Shown: positions 34,307 through 43,525, counted from the first letter of the stretch. The stretch is 64,000 bases of DNA from an uncultured Pelagibacteraceae bacterium (GCA_902554785.1 CACDQG010000002.1:21547-85546); one strand, 5' to 3'. Notes: generated by a model from the letters alone, not told the origin. Numbers and translations: made by a program.

Positions 34307-35461
34307 ATGAAAAAATTCAGTATTTATATTTTATCTTACATAGTATTTTTTTTACATACTAATCTTTCAAGTAATGAAGAAAATAAAAATCTGAAAATAG
34401 GATTATTGGCTCCCCTAACAGGTGAATATGCAGAATTAGGTAATTCACTTTTATTCTCCTTACAATTAGCTTTGGAAGAAATAGATGATAAAAATGTTTT
34501 TATAGTGCCAAGAGATAGTGGTTTTAATAATAAAAAAAAACTTAATACTGCAATTCAGGATATTAAGTCCCAAGGAATAAATATAATAATAGGTCCAATA
34601 AGTTTTGAAGAATTTGATGAGGCAAAAAAATATAACGATATAATTTTTATATCACCCTCAAATATTTCTCCTAATTTTAATGATAATATCATAAGTATTG
34701 GTATAAGTTTAGAGTCTCAGTTAGTAGCACTGAGAGATTTTATTAAAAGTCAAAATAAAAAAAAAACAGTAATAATGTTTCCTGATAACAAATATTCAAC
34801 TTTGATTGAAACAAAATTAAAAAATTTTGATTTAGGTAACATCAAATTATTCAAATATAGTTCAAATCCCCAGATTTTGACCGGTGAAATAGAAGTTTTA
34901 ACAAATTATTCTGAAAGAAAAAGAAAATTAGAATTTAGAAAAAAAATGTTTGAGGACAAAGAGGATGAACAATCTTTAAGGGAATTAGATCGATTAGATC
35001 AACTCTATACTCTTGGCGGAGTTAGTTTTGATTCTGTCATTATTATCGACTTTGGAAATAATCTTAAAAGTGTTCTAACGTCATTGGTTTACACTGATGT
35101 AGATCAAAGCAAGGTTTTATTTACCACAGTAAATCAATGGTTTGATGAAAGTATATTTTATGAAAATACGATTAAAACTATTTATTATCCTTCGATAAAC
35201 TACTCTGAGTTTAAAAAATATAATGAAAAGTATTTCAAAAAATTTAAAGCTTATCCTAGTGAGATAACAATTTTAACTTATGATGCGATGGGTTTAATCT
35301 ATTATGCGTGGAAGAAAAATGGAAAATTAAGTTCAATTAACGATTTTTCTTTTAAAAATAAGATTAAAGGTAAAATAGGAACTTTTAGTTTTAAAGATAA
35401 AAGAGTTCTACAGGAGCTTAACATTTACAAAACACACGACAATACATTCATAAAGTTTTAA
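34307..35461 (+). CDS. periplasmic LppC/ABC substrate-binding-like protein (penicillin-binding protein activator)
   Basis: Signal peptide; KIGLLAPLTGEYAELGNSL, NIIIGPIS; adjacent to rsmI. Confidence 0.8.
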   Translation: MKKFSIYILSYIVFFLHTNLSSNEENKNLKIGLLAPLTGEYAELGNSLLFSLQLALEEIDDKNVFIVPRDSGFNNKKKLNTAIQDIKSQGINIIIGPISFEEFDEAKKYNDIIFISPSNISPNFNDNIISIGISLESQLVALRDFIKSQNKKKTVIMFPDNKYSTLIETKLKNFDLGNIKLFKYSSNPQILTGEIEVLTNYSERKRKLEFRKKMFEDKEDEQSLRELDRLDQLYTLGGVSFDSVIIIDFGNNLKSVLTSLVYTDVDQSKVLFTTVNQWFDESIFYENTIKTIYYPSINYSEFKKYNEKYFKKFKAYPSEITILTYDAMGLIYYAWKKNGKLSSINDFSFKNKIKGKIGTFSFKDKRVLQELNIYKTHDNTFIKF

Positions 35462-36029
35462 TTATTTTCTTTAGTTTTTTAAATGCTAAATATCTATGAT
35501 CAATTAACATTTTTTTATGTTTTGACATTTCACCAAAAGTTTTATTTTTTGAATTAGGAATAAATATTGGATCATAGCCAAAACCTTTTTTTCCAATTAT
35601 TTTTTTTGAAATTTGTCCATGAACTACACCTTTTACACTTATCATTCTTTTATGATCTTTATACGAAAGAGAACATATGAAAGTTGCTGATCTATTTTTT
35701 TTATTTTTAAGTTTTTTTAAAATAAGTTTCATTGCATTAATAAATCCACCATTTTTTTTTGCTAATCTTGCTGAATATATTCCAGGTTGTTGTTTAAGTG
35801 ATTTAATACATAAGCCTGAGTCGTCAGAAATTACTGGATAGTCAACATATCTTGAAAAAAAATTTGCTTTCAATCTTGAATTTGAAATAAAGGTTTTCCC
35901 TGTCTCTTTCGGGCTTGGAATTTTAAGTTTTATTGGATTAATTTTTATGTACTTTTTTGAAATTAAAGATGAAATTTCTTTGAATTTTCCCAAATTATGA
36001 GTTCCCACTAAAATTTTTTTCATTTTCAC
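35448..36029 (-). CDS. rdgB: XTP/dITP pyrophosphatase
   Basis: ILVGTHNLGKFKEI, VISDDSGLCIKSLKQQPGIYSAR, GFGYDPIFIP. Confidence 0.95.
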   Translation of the reverse strand: MKMKKILVGTHNLGKFKEISSLISKKYIKINPIKLKIPSPKETGKTFISNSRLKANFFSRYVDYPVISDDSGLCIKSLKQQPGIYSARLAKKNGGFINAMKLILKKLKNKKNRSATFICSLSYKDHKRMISVKGVVHGQISKKIIGKKGFGYDPIFIPNSKNKTFGEMSKHKKMLIDHRYLAFKKLKKIIKTL

Positions 36030-36066
36030 CTAGTAATTTAATAAAAATTTACTATATAGCAATCAG

Positions 36067-36648
36067 ATGTCGGAGAATAACAAAAAAGACGCAGAAAAAA
36101 CTAAGGACCCTTTAAAAGATGTCCCTAAAGAGAAAATAGAACAGATCTCAATTGAGCAAAAATTAAAGGAAACCGAGGATAAATTACTTAGATCTCTGGC
36201 TGAAATTGAAAACCAGAGGAGAAGATTTGAGAAAGAAATAAAAGACGCTTTTGAGTTTGGTTCTTATAATTTCGCTAAAGAAAGCTTAGCAATTTTAGAC
36301 AATTTGGAGAGAGCAAAAAATGCAATTAAAAACGACGAAGTTTTAAAATCCAATAAAGACTTAGACAAATTTTTAGAAAATATTTCAATAATTGAAAAAG
36401 ATTTAGTATCCATTTTTGAAAAAAATAGAATTACAAAAATTGATGCCAAGGGCAAAAAATTTGACCCAAATCTTCACCAAGCAATGGCTGAGATAGAAAG
36501 TAATGAGTCTGAAGAAGGAACTATTGTTCAAGAAATTCAGTCAGGCTACATGTTGGGTGAAAGACTGTTAAGACCGGTATTAGTAGGGGTTTCAAAGAAA
36601 GAAAAATCAAAAATTAAGGAAAAAGAGGAAAAAAAAGAGAAAAACTAG
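36067..36648 (+). CDS. grpE: nucleotide exchange factor GrpE
   Basis: EIENQRRRFEKEIKDAFEFGSYNFAKESLAILDNLERA, GYMLGERLLRPVLVGV; upstream of dnaK. Confidence 0.95.
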   Translation: MSENNKKDAEKTKDPLKDVPKEKIEQISIEQKLKETEDKLLRSLAEIENQRRRFEKEIKDAFEFGSYNFAKESLAILDNLERAKNAIKNDEVLKSNKDLDKFLENISIIEKDLVSIFEKNRITKIDAKGKKFDPNLHQAMAEIESNESEEGTIVQEIQSGYMLGERLLRPVLVGVSKKEKSKIKEKEEKKEKN

Positions 36649-36649
36649 C

Positions 36650-36678
36650 CTTGTAGAAAGAAAAAAAACCCCCATATA
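36650..36678 (+). promoter_or_regulatory. sigma32-type heat-shock promoter for dnaK
   Basis: CTTGTAG-N13-CCCCATATA, just after the grpE stop and 23 nt before the dnaK ATG. Confidence 0.75.
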
Positions 36679-36701
36679 AAAACAACAGAAGGAATTTTTT
36701 A

Positions 36702-38639
36702 ATGAGTAAAGTAATTGGAATAGACTTAGGAACTACAAACTCTTGCGTTGCAATAATGGATGGCTCGCAAGCAAAAGTTTTAGAAAATGTTGAAGGTGCA
36801 AGGACAACTCCTTCAGTAGTAGCTTTTTTAGAAAACAACGAAAAATTAGTTGGCCAGCCTGCAAAAAGGCAAGCAGTAACAAATGCTGGAGATACGATTT
36901 TCGCTGTTAAAAGGCTTATTGGTAGAAAGTTTGATGGTCCTTCAGTTCAAAAAGATATTTCAAAAGTCCCTTACAAAATTGTTAAATCTGATAATGGAGA
37001 TGCTTGGGTAGAAGGTAAAGGAAAAAAATACTCACCTGCTCAAATTTCAGCATTTGTTTTACAAAAAATGAAAGAAACAGCTGAGAAATATTTAGGCCAA
37101 GCTGTGACTAAAGCAGTTATAACTGTTCCTGCTTACTTTAACGACTCTCAAAGACAAGCTACTAAGGATGCTGGAAAAATTGCTGGTTTAGAAGTTTTAA
37201 GAATTATCAACGAGCCCACTGCTGCGTCACTTGCTTACGGTTTAGATAAAAAGGGAGGAAAGAAAATTGCTGTTTATGATTTAGGGGGAGGAACTTTTGA
37301 TATTTCAATTTTAGAAATCGGGGACGGGGTATTTGAGGTGAAATCAACTAATGGTGACACGTTTTTAGGTGGAGAAGATTTTGATGATAGCATAGTCGAA
37401 TATCTTGCAACTGAGTTTAAAAAAGATAATGGAATTGATTTAAAAACTGATAAACTTGCTTTGCAAAGGTTGAAGGAAGCAGCTGAGAAAGCGAAAATTG
37501 AACTTTCTTCTGCTGCACAAACAGAAATTAATTTACCTTTTATAACTGCTGATAAATCAGGTCCCAAACATTTAAATTTGAAGTTTACCAGAGCTAAGTT
37601 AGAAGCTTTAGTGCAGAGTTTAGTTGATAGAACCTTAGAGCCATGTAAAACAGCCTTAAAAGACTCTGGTTTCTCTGCGGCAGAAATAAATGAGGTTGTC
37701 CTAGTAGGTGGAATGACTAGAATGCCTAAAATTATTGAAACTGTTAAAAATTTCTTTGGAAAAGAACCCAACAAAAGTGTTAATCCTGACGAAGTAGTTG
37801 CGATGGGTGCTGCTATCCAAGGTGGTGTTCTTCAAGGAGACGTTAAGGATGTTTTGCTTTTAGATGTAACGCCTCTCTCATTAGGTATAGAAACACTTGG
37901 AGGAGTTTCAACAAAGTTGATTGAAAAAAATACAACAATTCCAACAAAAAAAAGTCAGGTTTTTTCAACTGCTGAAGACAATCAACCTGCTGTTTCTATT
38001 AGAGTATTACAGGGAGAAAGAGAAATGGCTGCAGATAACAAAATTCTTGGAAATTTTGAATTAGTTGGAATACCGCCTGCACCTAGAGGAACGCCTCAAA
38101 TTGAAGTTACGTTTGATATTGATGCTAATGGAATTGTAAGTGTTTCTGCAAAAGATAAAGGAACAGGAAAAGAGCAAAAAATTCAGATTCAAGCCTCTGG
38201 CGGACTTTCAGATGAGGAAATCCAGAAAATGGTAAAAGATGCTGAAGCTAATAAAGAAGCAGATAAAAAGAAGAGAGACTCTGTTGATGCAAGAAATCAA
38301 GCTGATAGTTTAGTATTCTCAACGGAAAAAAGTCTTAAAGAACATGGCGATAAAGTTTCTACGGAGGAAAAAAAAGCTATAGAAAGCGCTATAGCTGATC
38401 TAAAAAAATCTTTAGAAGGAACGGATGTAGAAGATATTAAGAAAAAAACTCAAAGTTTAATACAAGTTTCAATGAAATTAGGTGAGGCAGTATACAAAAG
38501 TCAGCAGAAACCAAATGACGATGATAAGAATGCTGGAGGACCTTCTCAAGGACCTAAAGATGCTAAGCCTGGTGAAAAAGACAATGTTGTAGATGCAGAT
38601 TTTGAGGATATAAAAGAAGATAAAGAAAAAAGCGCCTAA
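36702..38639 (+). CDS. dnaK: chaperone DnaK
   Basis: [17 protein letters not shown], Hsp70 signatures, [11 protein letters not shown] tail. Confidence 0.98.
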   Translation: MSKVIGIDLGTTNSCVAIMDGSQAKVLENVEGARTTPSVVAFLENNEKLVGQPAKRQAVTNAGDTIFAVKRLIGRKFDGPSVQKDISKVPYKIVKSDNGDAWVEGKGKKYSPAQISAFVLQKMKETAEKYLGQAVTKAVITVPAYFNDSQRQATKDAGKIAGLEVLRIINEPTAASLAYGLDKKGGKKIAVYDLGGGTFDISILEIGDGVFEVKSTNGDTFLGGEDFDDSIVEYLATEFKKDNGIDLKTDKLALQRLKEAAEKAKIELSSAAQTEINLPFITADKSGPKHLNLKFTRAKLEALVQSLVDRTLEPCKTALKDSGFSAAEINEVVLVGGMTRMPKIIETVKNFFGKEPNKSVNPDEVVAMGAAIQGGVLQGDVKDVLLLDVTPLSLGIETLGGVSTKLIEKNTTIPTKKSQVFSTAEDNQPAVSIRVLQGEREMAADNKILGNFELVGIPPAPRGTPQIEVTFDIDANGIVSVSAKDKGTGKEQKIQIQASGGLSDEEIQKMVKDAEANKEADKKKRDSVDARNQADSLVFSTEKSLKEHGDKVSTEEKKAIESAIADLKKSLEGTDVEDIKKKTQSLIQVSMKLGEAVYKSQQKPNDDDKNAGGPSQGPKDAKPGEKDNVVDADFEDIKEDKEKSA

Positions 38640-38662
38640 GATAATTAATAAGGAGACGTCCT

Positions 38663-39784
38663 GTGGCTAAAAGAGATTGTTATGATGTCTTAGGTATTCC
38701 AAAAGGTGCATCGAAAGACGATATCAAAAAAGCCTATAGAAAATTAGCTTTAAAGTATCATCCAGATAAAAATAAAGGCGATAAAGTATCAGAGGAAAAG
38801 TTTAAAGAGGCAAGTGAGGCTTATCACATACTTTCGGATGATAAAAGAAAAGCAAATTACGATCAATTTGGTCATGCAGCATTTGAAGGTGGTGGTGGAA
38901 GTGGTTTCCAAGGTTTTGGAGGTTTCGACAACTCATCTTTCTCTGATATTTTTGAGGATTTCTTTAGTGACTTTGGTGGAGGTTCTTCTAGGAGAACTAG
39001 TAACAGGGGCAACGATTTAAGATATGACGTCAGTATTAGTTTAGAGGATGCCTACAAAGGTACAGAAAAGAATGTTAGATACACAACATATAAATCTTGC
39101 AAATCTTGTACTGGGAGCGGGGCAGCCAAAGGATCTAAACCCATAAGATGCGATTATTGCTCTGGAAGAGGTAAAGTAAGAACTAACCAAGGTTTCTTTA
39201 CTGTTCAACAAACCTGTCCCCAGTGTAGTGGCTATGGAGAAATGATTGGTTCTCCATGTAATGTTTGTAATGGAAATGGGAAAATTCAAGATAACGAAAA
39301 TGTGACTGTTAAAATTCCTAAAGGAGTTGATGATGGAACCAGAATAAGATTATCTGGAAAGGGTGAGGCTGGATCAAAAGGCGGTGCTAGTGGGGACTTA
39401 TACTTATTTATATCTATAGATAACCATAATATCTTTAAAAGATCAGACGAAAATTTGTACTACGAATTACCAATTTCCTTTTCAAATGCAACATTGGGAA
39501 CATCAGTAGAAGTGCCTTCAATCGATGGTGGAAAATCAAAAATTAAAATTCCTGCTGGGACTCAACATGGAAAACAGTTTAGATTAAAAGGAAAAGGTAT
39601 GCCAATACTTAGAAGGAATATATTTGGTGATCTTTATATAAGAGTTGTCACTCAAGTGCCAACATCGTTATCTAAAAGACAAAAAGAGATCCTAGAAGAA
39701 TTTAGCGAAATCGAGTCTAATAAACCTGACCCAGTAATTAAAAACTTTTTTGAAAAAGCGAAAAAATTTTGGAAAAAAACATAA
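38663..39784 (+). CDS. dnaJ: chaperone DnaJ (GTG start)
   Basis: DCYDVLGIPKGASKDDIKKAYRKLALKYHPDKN, four CxxCxGxG zinc repeats; AAGGAGA SD. Confidence 0.98.
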   Translation: MAKRDCYDVLGIPKGASKDDIKKAYRKLALKYHPDKNKGDKVSEEKFKEASEAYHILSDDKRKANYDQFGHAAFEGGGGSGFQGFGGFDNSSFSDIFEDFFSDFGGGSSRRTSNRGNDLRYDVSISLEDAYKGTEKNVRYTTYKSCKSCTGSGAAKGSKPIRCDYCSGRGKVRTNQGFFTVQQTCPQCSGYGEMIGSPCNVCNGNGKIQDNENVTVKIPKGVDDGTRIRLSGKGEAGSKGGASGDLYLFISIDNHNIFKRSDENLYYELPISFSNATLGTSVEVPSIDGGKSKIKIPAGTQHGKQFRLKGKGMPILRRNIFGDLYIRVVTQVPTSLSKRQKEILEEFSEIESNKPDPVIKNFFEKAKKFWKKT

Positions 39785-39789
39785 TATAA

Positions 39790-39957
39790 ATGGAAACTGA
39801 TCAGATAATGTCTGCAATATTTCTTATTGCGGTACTAGCTTTAATCTTACCCAGTTTTTTATCCACCAATAATAAGTTAAAGCAGGTTTTAAATAATTTA
39901 TCAATCTGGACTATAATTGTAGTAGTAATTATTGTAATTATTTATTTAATTAATTAA
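39790..39957 (+). CDS. small two-TM hydrophobic protein (55 aa)
   Basis: METDQIMSAIFLIAVLALILPSFLSTNNKLKQVLNNLSIWTIIVVVIIVIIYLIN*, fills the dnaJ-dapB gap; TAATG overlap with dapB. Confidence 0.65.
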   Translation: METDQIMSAIFLIAVLALILPSFLSTNNKLKQVLNNLSIWTIIVVVIIVIIYLIN

Positions 39958-40733
39958 TGAAAAAAATTAATTTAGCCATAACGGGATGCTTAGGTAGAAT
40001 GGGTCAGCAACTCATTAAATCTGCAAATAAAAATAAAACTTTTAAACTTGTATCTTTAACTGAAAATAAAAGAATAAATAAAAAGATTTCAGGTATAAAA
40101 CCTGAACTCAATTCGATGAATGCATTTAAGAAGGCTAATATAATTATAGATTTTACTGTTCCGAAATGCACTTTAGAAATTCTAAAATTTGCTACAAAAC
40201 AAAAAAAGAAAGTTGTAATTGGAACCACAGGATTTACAAAAAAAGAGGAAAATATAATAAAAAAATTTTCAACTAAAATTCCAATTTTAAAAGCTGGAAA
40301 TATGAGTTTAGGCATAAATCTTTTGATGTATTTAACAGAGATTACTTCAAAGACTTTAGGGGATAAATTCTTAACTAAAGTTTATGAGGTGCATCATAAA
40401 CATAAAAAAGACTACCCATCAGGCACGGCTTTAATGTTAGGGAAAGGGATAGCAATAGGTAAAAATAAAGATTTTTACAAAATACTCGGTAAAAAATACC
40501 TAAACAAGAAATTTTTTCCCTATGGAAAAAAAATTAACTTTAACTCAATAAGAAAAGGTGAAGTAGTCGGAGAACATGAAGTAATTTTTTCTAGTGGAAA
40601 AGAAATTGTAAGATTAAATCATGAATCTTTTGACAGAGCTCTTTACTCTGAAGGAGCGCTTACCGCTGCTAGATGGTTATTAAATAAAAAACCAGGTCTT
40701 TATTCCATGCGAGACCTTTTAAACTTTAAGTGA
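39957..40733 (+). CDS. dapB: 4-hydroxy-tetrahydrodipicolinate reductase
   Basis: INLAITGCLGRMGQQLI, VIGTTGFTKKE, EVHHKHKKDYPSGTAL. Confidence 0.96.
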   Translation: MKKINLAITGCLGRMGQQLIKSANKNKTFKLVSLTENKRINKKISGIKPELNSMNAFKKANIIIDFTVPKCTLEILKFATKQKKKVVIGTTGFTKKEENIIKKFSTKIPILKAGNMSLGINLLMYLTEITSKTLGDKFLTKVYEVHHKHKKDYPSGTALMLGKGIAIGKNKDFYKILGKKYLNKKFFPYGKKINFNSIRKGEVVGEHEVIFSSGKEIVRLNHESFDRALYSEGALTAARWLLNKKPGLYSMRDLLNFK

Positions 40734-41383
40734 ATAATAAGGAAAAATCTAAAATCATTGTTAAAATATTAAATAAAACTTATCCAAAAGTTCCTATCCC
40801 ATTAAATTACAAAAATATATTTACTCTTTTAATATCAGTTCTACTTTCAGCGCAGTGTACTGATGTGAACGTAAATAACGTAACTAAAGAAATTTATCCT
40901 AAATATAATAAGCCCAAACATTTTGTAAAATTAGGAAGAAAAAAAATTGAACGCTTGATTAAAAGAATTGGAATTTTTAGAATTAAAGCAAAAAGTATTT
41001 TCTATTTATCTAAAACTTTGGTGGAAAAATATAATGGCAAAGTTCCTAGAACCTACGAGGAGCTTGAGAAATTACCAGGTGTTGGACATAAGACAGCAAG
41101 TGTGGTGATGTCTCAAGGTTTTGGATATCCTGCATTTCCTGTAGATACCCATATACATAGACTTGCTCAAAGATGGGGTCTTACTAACGGTAAAAGTGTT
41201 ATTCAAACAGAAAAAGATTTAAAAATTATATTTCCAAAAAAACTTTGGAACAAACTTCATCTTCAAATAATTTGGTATGGTCGCGAATATTGTAAAGCCA
41301 GAGATTGTTATGGATTAACTTGTAAAATTTGCAAAAGCTGCTATCCAAATAGGAAAAGGTCGATAAAAACAAAAAAAGCTTAA
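40730..41383 (+). CDS. nth: endonuclease III
   Basis: LISVLLSAQCTDVNVN, LPGVGHKTASVVMS, CxxxxxxCxxC...C cluster at C-terminus. Confidence 0.96.
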   Translation: MNNKEKSKIIVKILNKTYPKVPIPLNYKNIFTLLISVLLSAQCTDVNVNNVTKEIYPKYNKPKHFVKLGRKKIERLIKRIGIFRIKAKSIFYLSKTLVEKYNGKVPRTYEELEKLPGVGHKTASVVMSQGFGYPAFPVDTHIHRLAQRWGLTNGKSVIQTEKDLKIIFPKKLWNKLHLQIIWYGREYCKARDCYGLTCKICKSCYPNRKRSIKTKKA

Positions 41384-41386
41384 AAT

Positions 41387-42316
41387 ATGAAAATTCTCGG
41401 CGTTGGAAATGCAATAGTAGATGTTATCTGTAGAGTAGAAGAAGATTTTCTTAAAAAAAATTCTTTAGTCAAAAGTACTATGAAGTTAGTTGATGAAATT
41501 GAATTTAAAAAATTACTTTCTGATCTTAAAATCGAAGAAACAATGTCGGGTGGCTCAGTTGCAAACTCTATCGTAGGTCTTGCACAATTAGGAAATGAAG
41601 TAGGCTTCATTGGTAAAGTAAGTGACGACGATTTAGGAATAAAGTATGAAGCTGGATTAAAGAAGGAGAATGTAAAATATTACTACTCAAAGAAAAAAGA
41701 AACAATTCCTACTGGAACATGTTTAATTTTAATTACGCCTGACTCTGAGAGAACAATGGTTACTTTTTTAGGAGTCGCTGGTAGAATTAATGAAAAGGAT
41801 ATTAATATTAAGGCAGTACAAGATAGCGAACTGCTTTTTCTTGAAGGATATTTGTGGGATGAAGGAGAGCCAAAAAAAGCATTTGATATAGCTATTAAAA
41901 ATTCTAATAAAGTAGCAATGTCTCTCTCAGATCTATTTTGTGTAGAAAGACATAAATCAAGTTTTTTACAATTAGTAAAAGAAAACCTTGATATCACTTT
42001 TTCTAATGAACAAGAGATAATGTCTTTGCTGAATACAAAAAAGATAGAGGACGTTGTTGAATTTTCAAAAAATTTAAAAAAATTGTTAGTAATTACTAGA
42101 GGTGAAAAAGGGGCTTTAGCGATCAAGGACGATACGGTCGTAGAATGTAAAGCTAAAAAAAACCTAAAATTAGTGGATTTAACTGGCGCTGGAGATTTAT
42201 TTGCAGCAGGTTTTCTCCATGGATACATCAACGGAAAATCATTAAAAGAAAGTATTGAAATAGGCACAGAAATGTCCTCAAAAATAATTCAGATTATAGG
42301 TGCAAGAATTAATTAA
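41387..42316 (+). CDS. PfkB-family carbohydrate/adenosine kinase
   Basis: GGSVANSIVGLAQLG, DLTGAGDLFAAGFLHGY. Confidence 0.88.
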   Translation: MKILGVGNAIVDVICRVEEDFLKKNSLVKSTMKLVDEIEFKKLLSDLKIEETMSGGSVANSIVGLAQLGNEVGFIGKVSDDDLGIKYEAGLKKENVKYYYSKKKETIPTGTCLILITPDSERTMVTFLGVAGRINEKDINIKAVQDSELLFLEGYLWDEGEPKKAFDIAIKNSNKVAMSLSDLFCVERHKSSFLQLVKENLDITFSNEQEIMSLLNTKKIEDVVEFSKNLKKLLVITRGEKGALAIKDDTVVECKAKKNLKLVDLTGAGDLFAAGFLHGYINGKSLKESIEIGTEMSSKIIQIIGARIN

Positions 42317-42317
42317 A

Positions 42318-42425
42318 TTATTTTTTTTGCCTTTTAAAACTGCCTTTTCCCTTCTTGGGTTTCACAACTCTTTTCCGATATTTCTTAGTAAATAAATCTA
42401 TAGCTATTTTATTTCTCTTTTTCAC
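42318..42425 (-). CDS. ArfA-like alternative ribosome-rescue factor (35 aa, GTG start; not in ORF track)
   Basis: MKKRNKIAIDLFTKKYRKRVVKPKKGKGSFKRQKK*; aligns with recalled E. coli ArfA core [32 protein letters not shown]; GTGA overlap with upstream gene. Confidence 0.65.
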   Translation of the reverse strand: MKKRNKIAIDLFTKKYRKRVVKPKKGKGSFKRQKK

Positions 42426-43039
42426 AGAAAGTATCCTTCTTTATTATTTAAAATAAAGTTATCGTCAGAGAATTTTTCGCTAATTTTTTTTCTTAATCTA
42501 TAAATATGAGTTTCCACAGTGTGTGTATCTGCCTCTGCAGAATATTGCCAAACCAAAGATAAAATTTGATTTTTTGAAATAGCCTTTTTTTTTAAAAGAA
42601 ACAGTTCTAAAAGATGAATTTCCTTCTCAGTTAAAACTATAAATTTTTTTTCTTTGATAAGTTTTTTTTCATTTTTATTGAGTAAGTATGATTTAATCTC
42701 TATAGATGAATTTTTAATATATTGTTTTTTTACAATTGCATTCTCTATTAATTTATTTAAATCCTCTATAGAGGTAGGAAGTTTCAAGACATAATCAAAA
42801 ATATTATTATTTCTTGTATCTTTTCCAGTCGCAAGTATTTTTAAACAACTAGTACCATTTAAAATACTCTGAAATTCTTTAATATTTTCCTCATGACAAA
42901 GTATAATGTCAAACTTATTATCATTGTTGACGTTTGTTTCTTGGTTTATATTTAAATCAAATTTAAGATAATTTTTAATTTCATCTAAGGTAGATATGAA
43001 GTTTTTAGGACCAAATATCAGAACATTTAGCTTATGCAT
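42422..43039 (-). CDS. OmpR/PhoB-type winged-helix regulator with degenerate receiver domain
   Basis: C-terminal LTEKEIHLLELFLLKKKAISKNQILSLVW..ADTHTVETHIYRLRKKI; N-terminal receiver-like fold lacking the phospho-Asp motif (DIILCHEEN). Confidence 0.8.
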   Translation of the reverse strand: MHKLNVLIFGPKNFISTLDEIKNYLKFDLNINQETNVNNDNKFDIILCHEENIKEFQSILNGTSCLKILATGKDTRNNNIFDYVLKLPTSIEDLNKLIENAIVKKQYIKNSSIEIKSYLLNKNEKKLIKEKKFIVLTEKEIHLLELFLLKKKAISKNQILSLVWQYSAEADTHTVETHIYRLRKKISEKFSDDNFILNNKEGYFL

Positions 43040-43525
43040 ATATTAGTTACCAAAAAATACCTTACTTATAATAATATGAAAGTAAAATGTGCTATTGGCA
43101 AAAAAGGAATAAAAAGTAAGAAAAGAGAGGGAGATTTAACTACTCCAAAGGGTACTTTTAAGATCAAAAGTATTTTTTTTAGAAAAGATAGAATTAAAAG
43201 ACTAAAGTCAAAAATAAAATTGAAGCAAATTAGAAAAGATATGGGTTGGTGTGATGACCCGAAATCAAAAAAATACAACACTTTAATAAAATATCCATTC
43301 AACTATAAATCTGAAAAATTTTATAGATCGGACAATATCTACGATATCATATTAGTTTTGAATTATAACATGAAGCCAATTAAAAAAAATAAAGGGAGCG
43401 CAATTTTTATTCATGTTGCAAAAAAAAACTTTAAGCAGACTGAAGGATGTGTAGCAATAAGTAAATCAAATTTAAAAAAATTAATTAATTTTTTAGATAA
43501 AAAAACTAGAGTAAAAATAATTTAA
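43034..43525 (+). CDS. L,D-transpeptidase (YkuD) family protein
   Basis: CAIGKKGIKSKKREGDLTTPKGTFKI, IFIHVAKKNFKQTEGCVAIS (HxxxxxxxxxxxGC catalytic motif). Confidence 0.88.
   Translation: MHILVTKKYLTYNNMKVKCAIGKKGIKSKKREGDLTTPKGTFKIKSIFFRKDRIKRLKSKIKLKQIRKDMGWCDDPKSKKYNTLIKYPFNYKSEKFYRSDNIYDIILVLNYNMKPIKKNKGSAIFIHVAKKNFKQTEGCVAISKSNLKKLINFLDKKTRVKII

Noticed and set aside
36648-36702. CIRCE element search upstream of dnaK
   Set aside because: No TTAGCACTC-N9-GAGTGCTAA-like inverted repeat; the sigma32-type promoter explains the region better.
37274-37774. - strand 166-aa ORF
   Set aside because: Antisense to dnaK; a known artefact of conserved dnaK codon usage.
39859-39867. TTATCCACC, one mismatch from a DnaA box
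   Set aside because: Single isolated near-match inside a small ORF; no cluster or AT-rich unwinding element to support an origin.
41683-42267. - strand 194-aa ORF
   Set aside because: Antisense to the PfkB kinase; no domain recognised.
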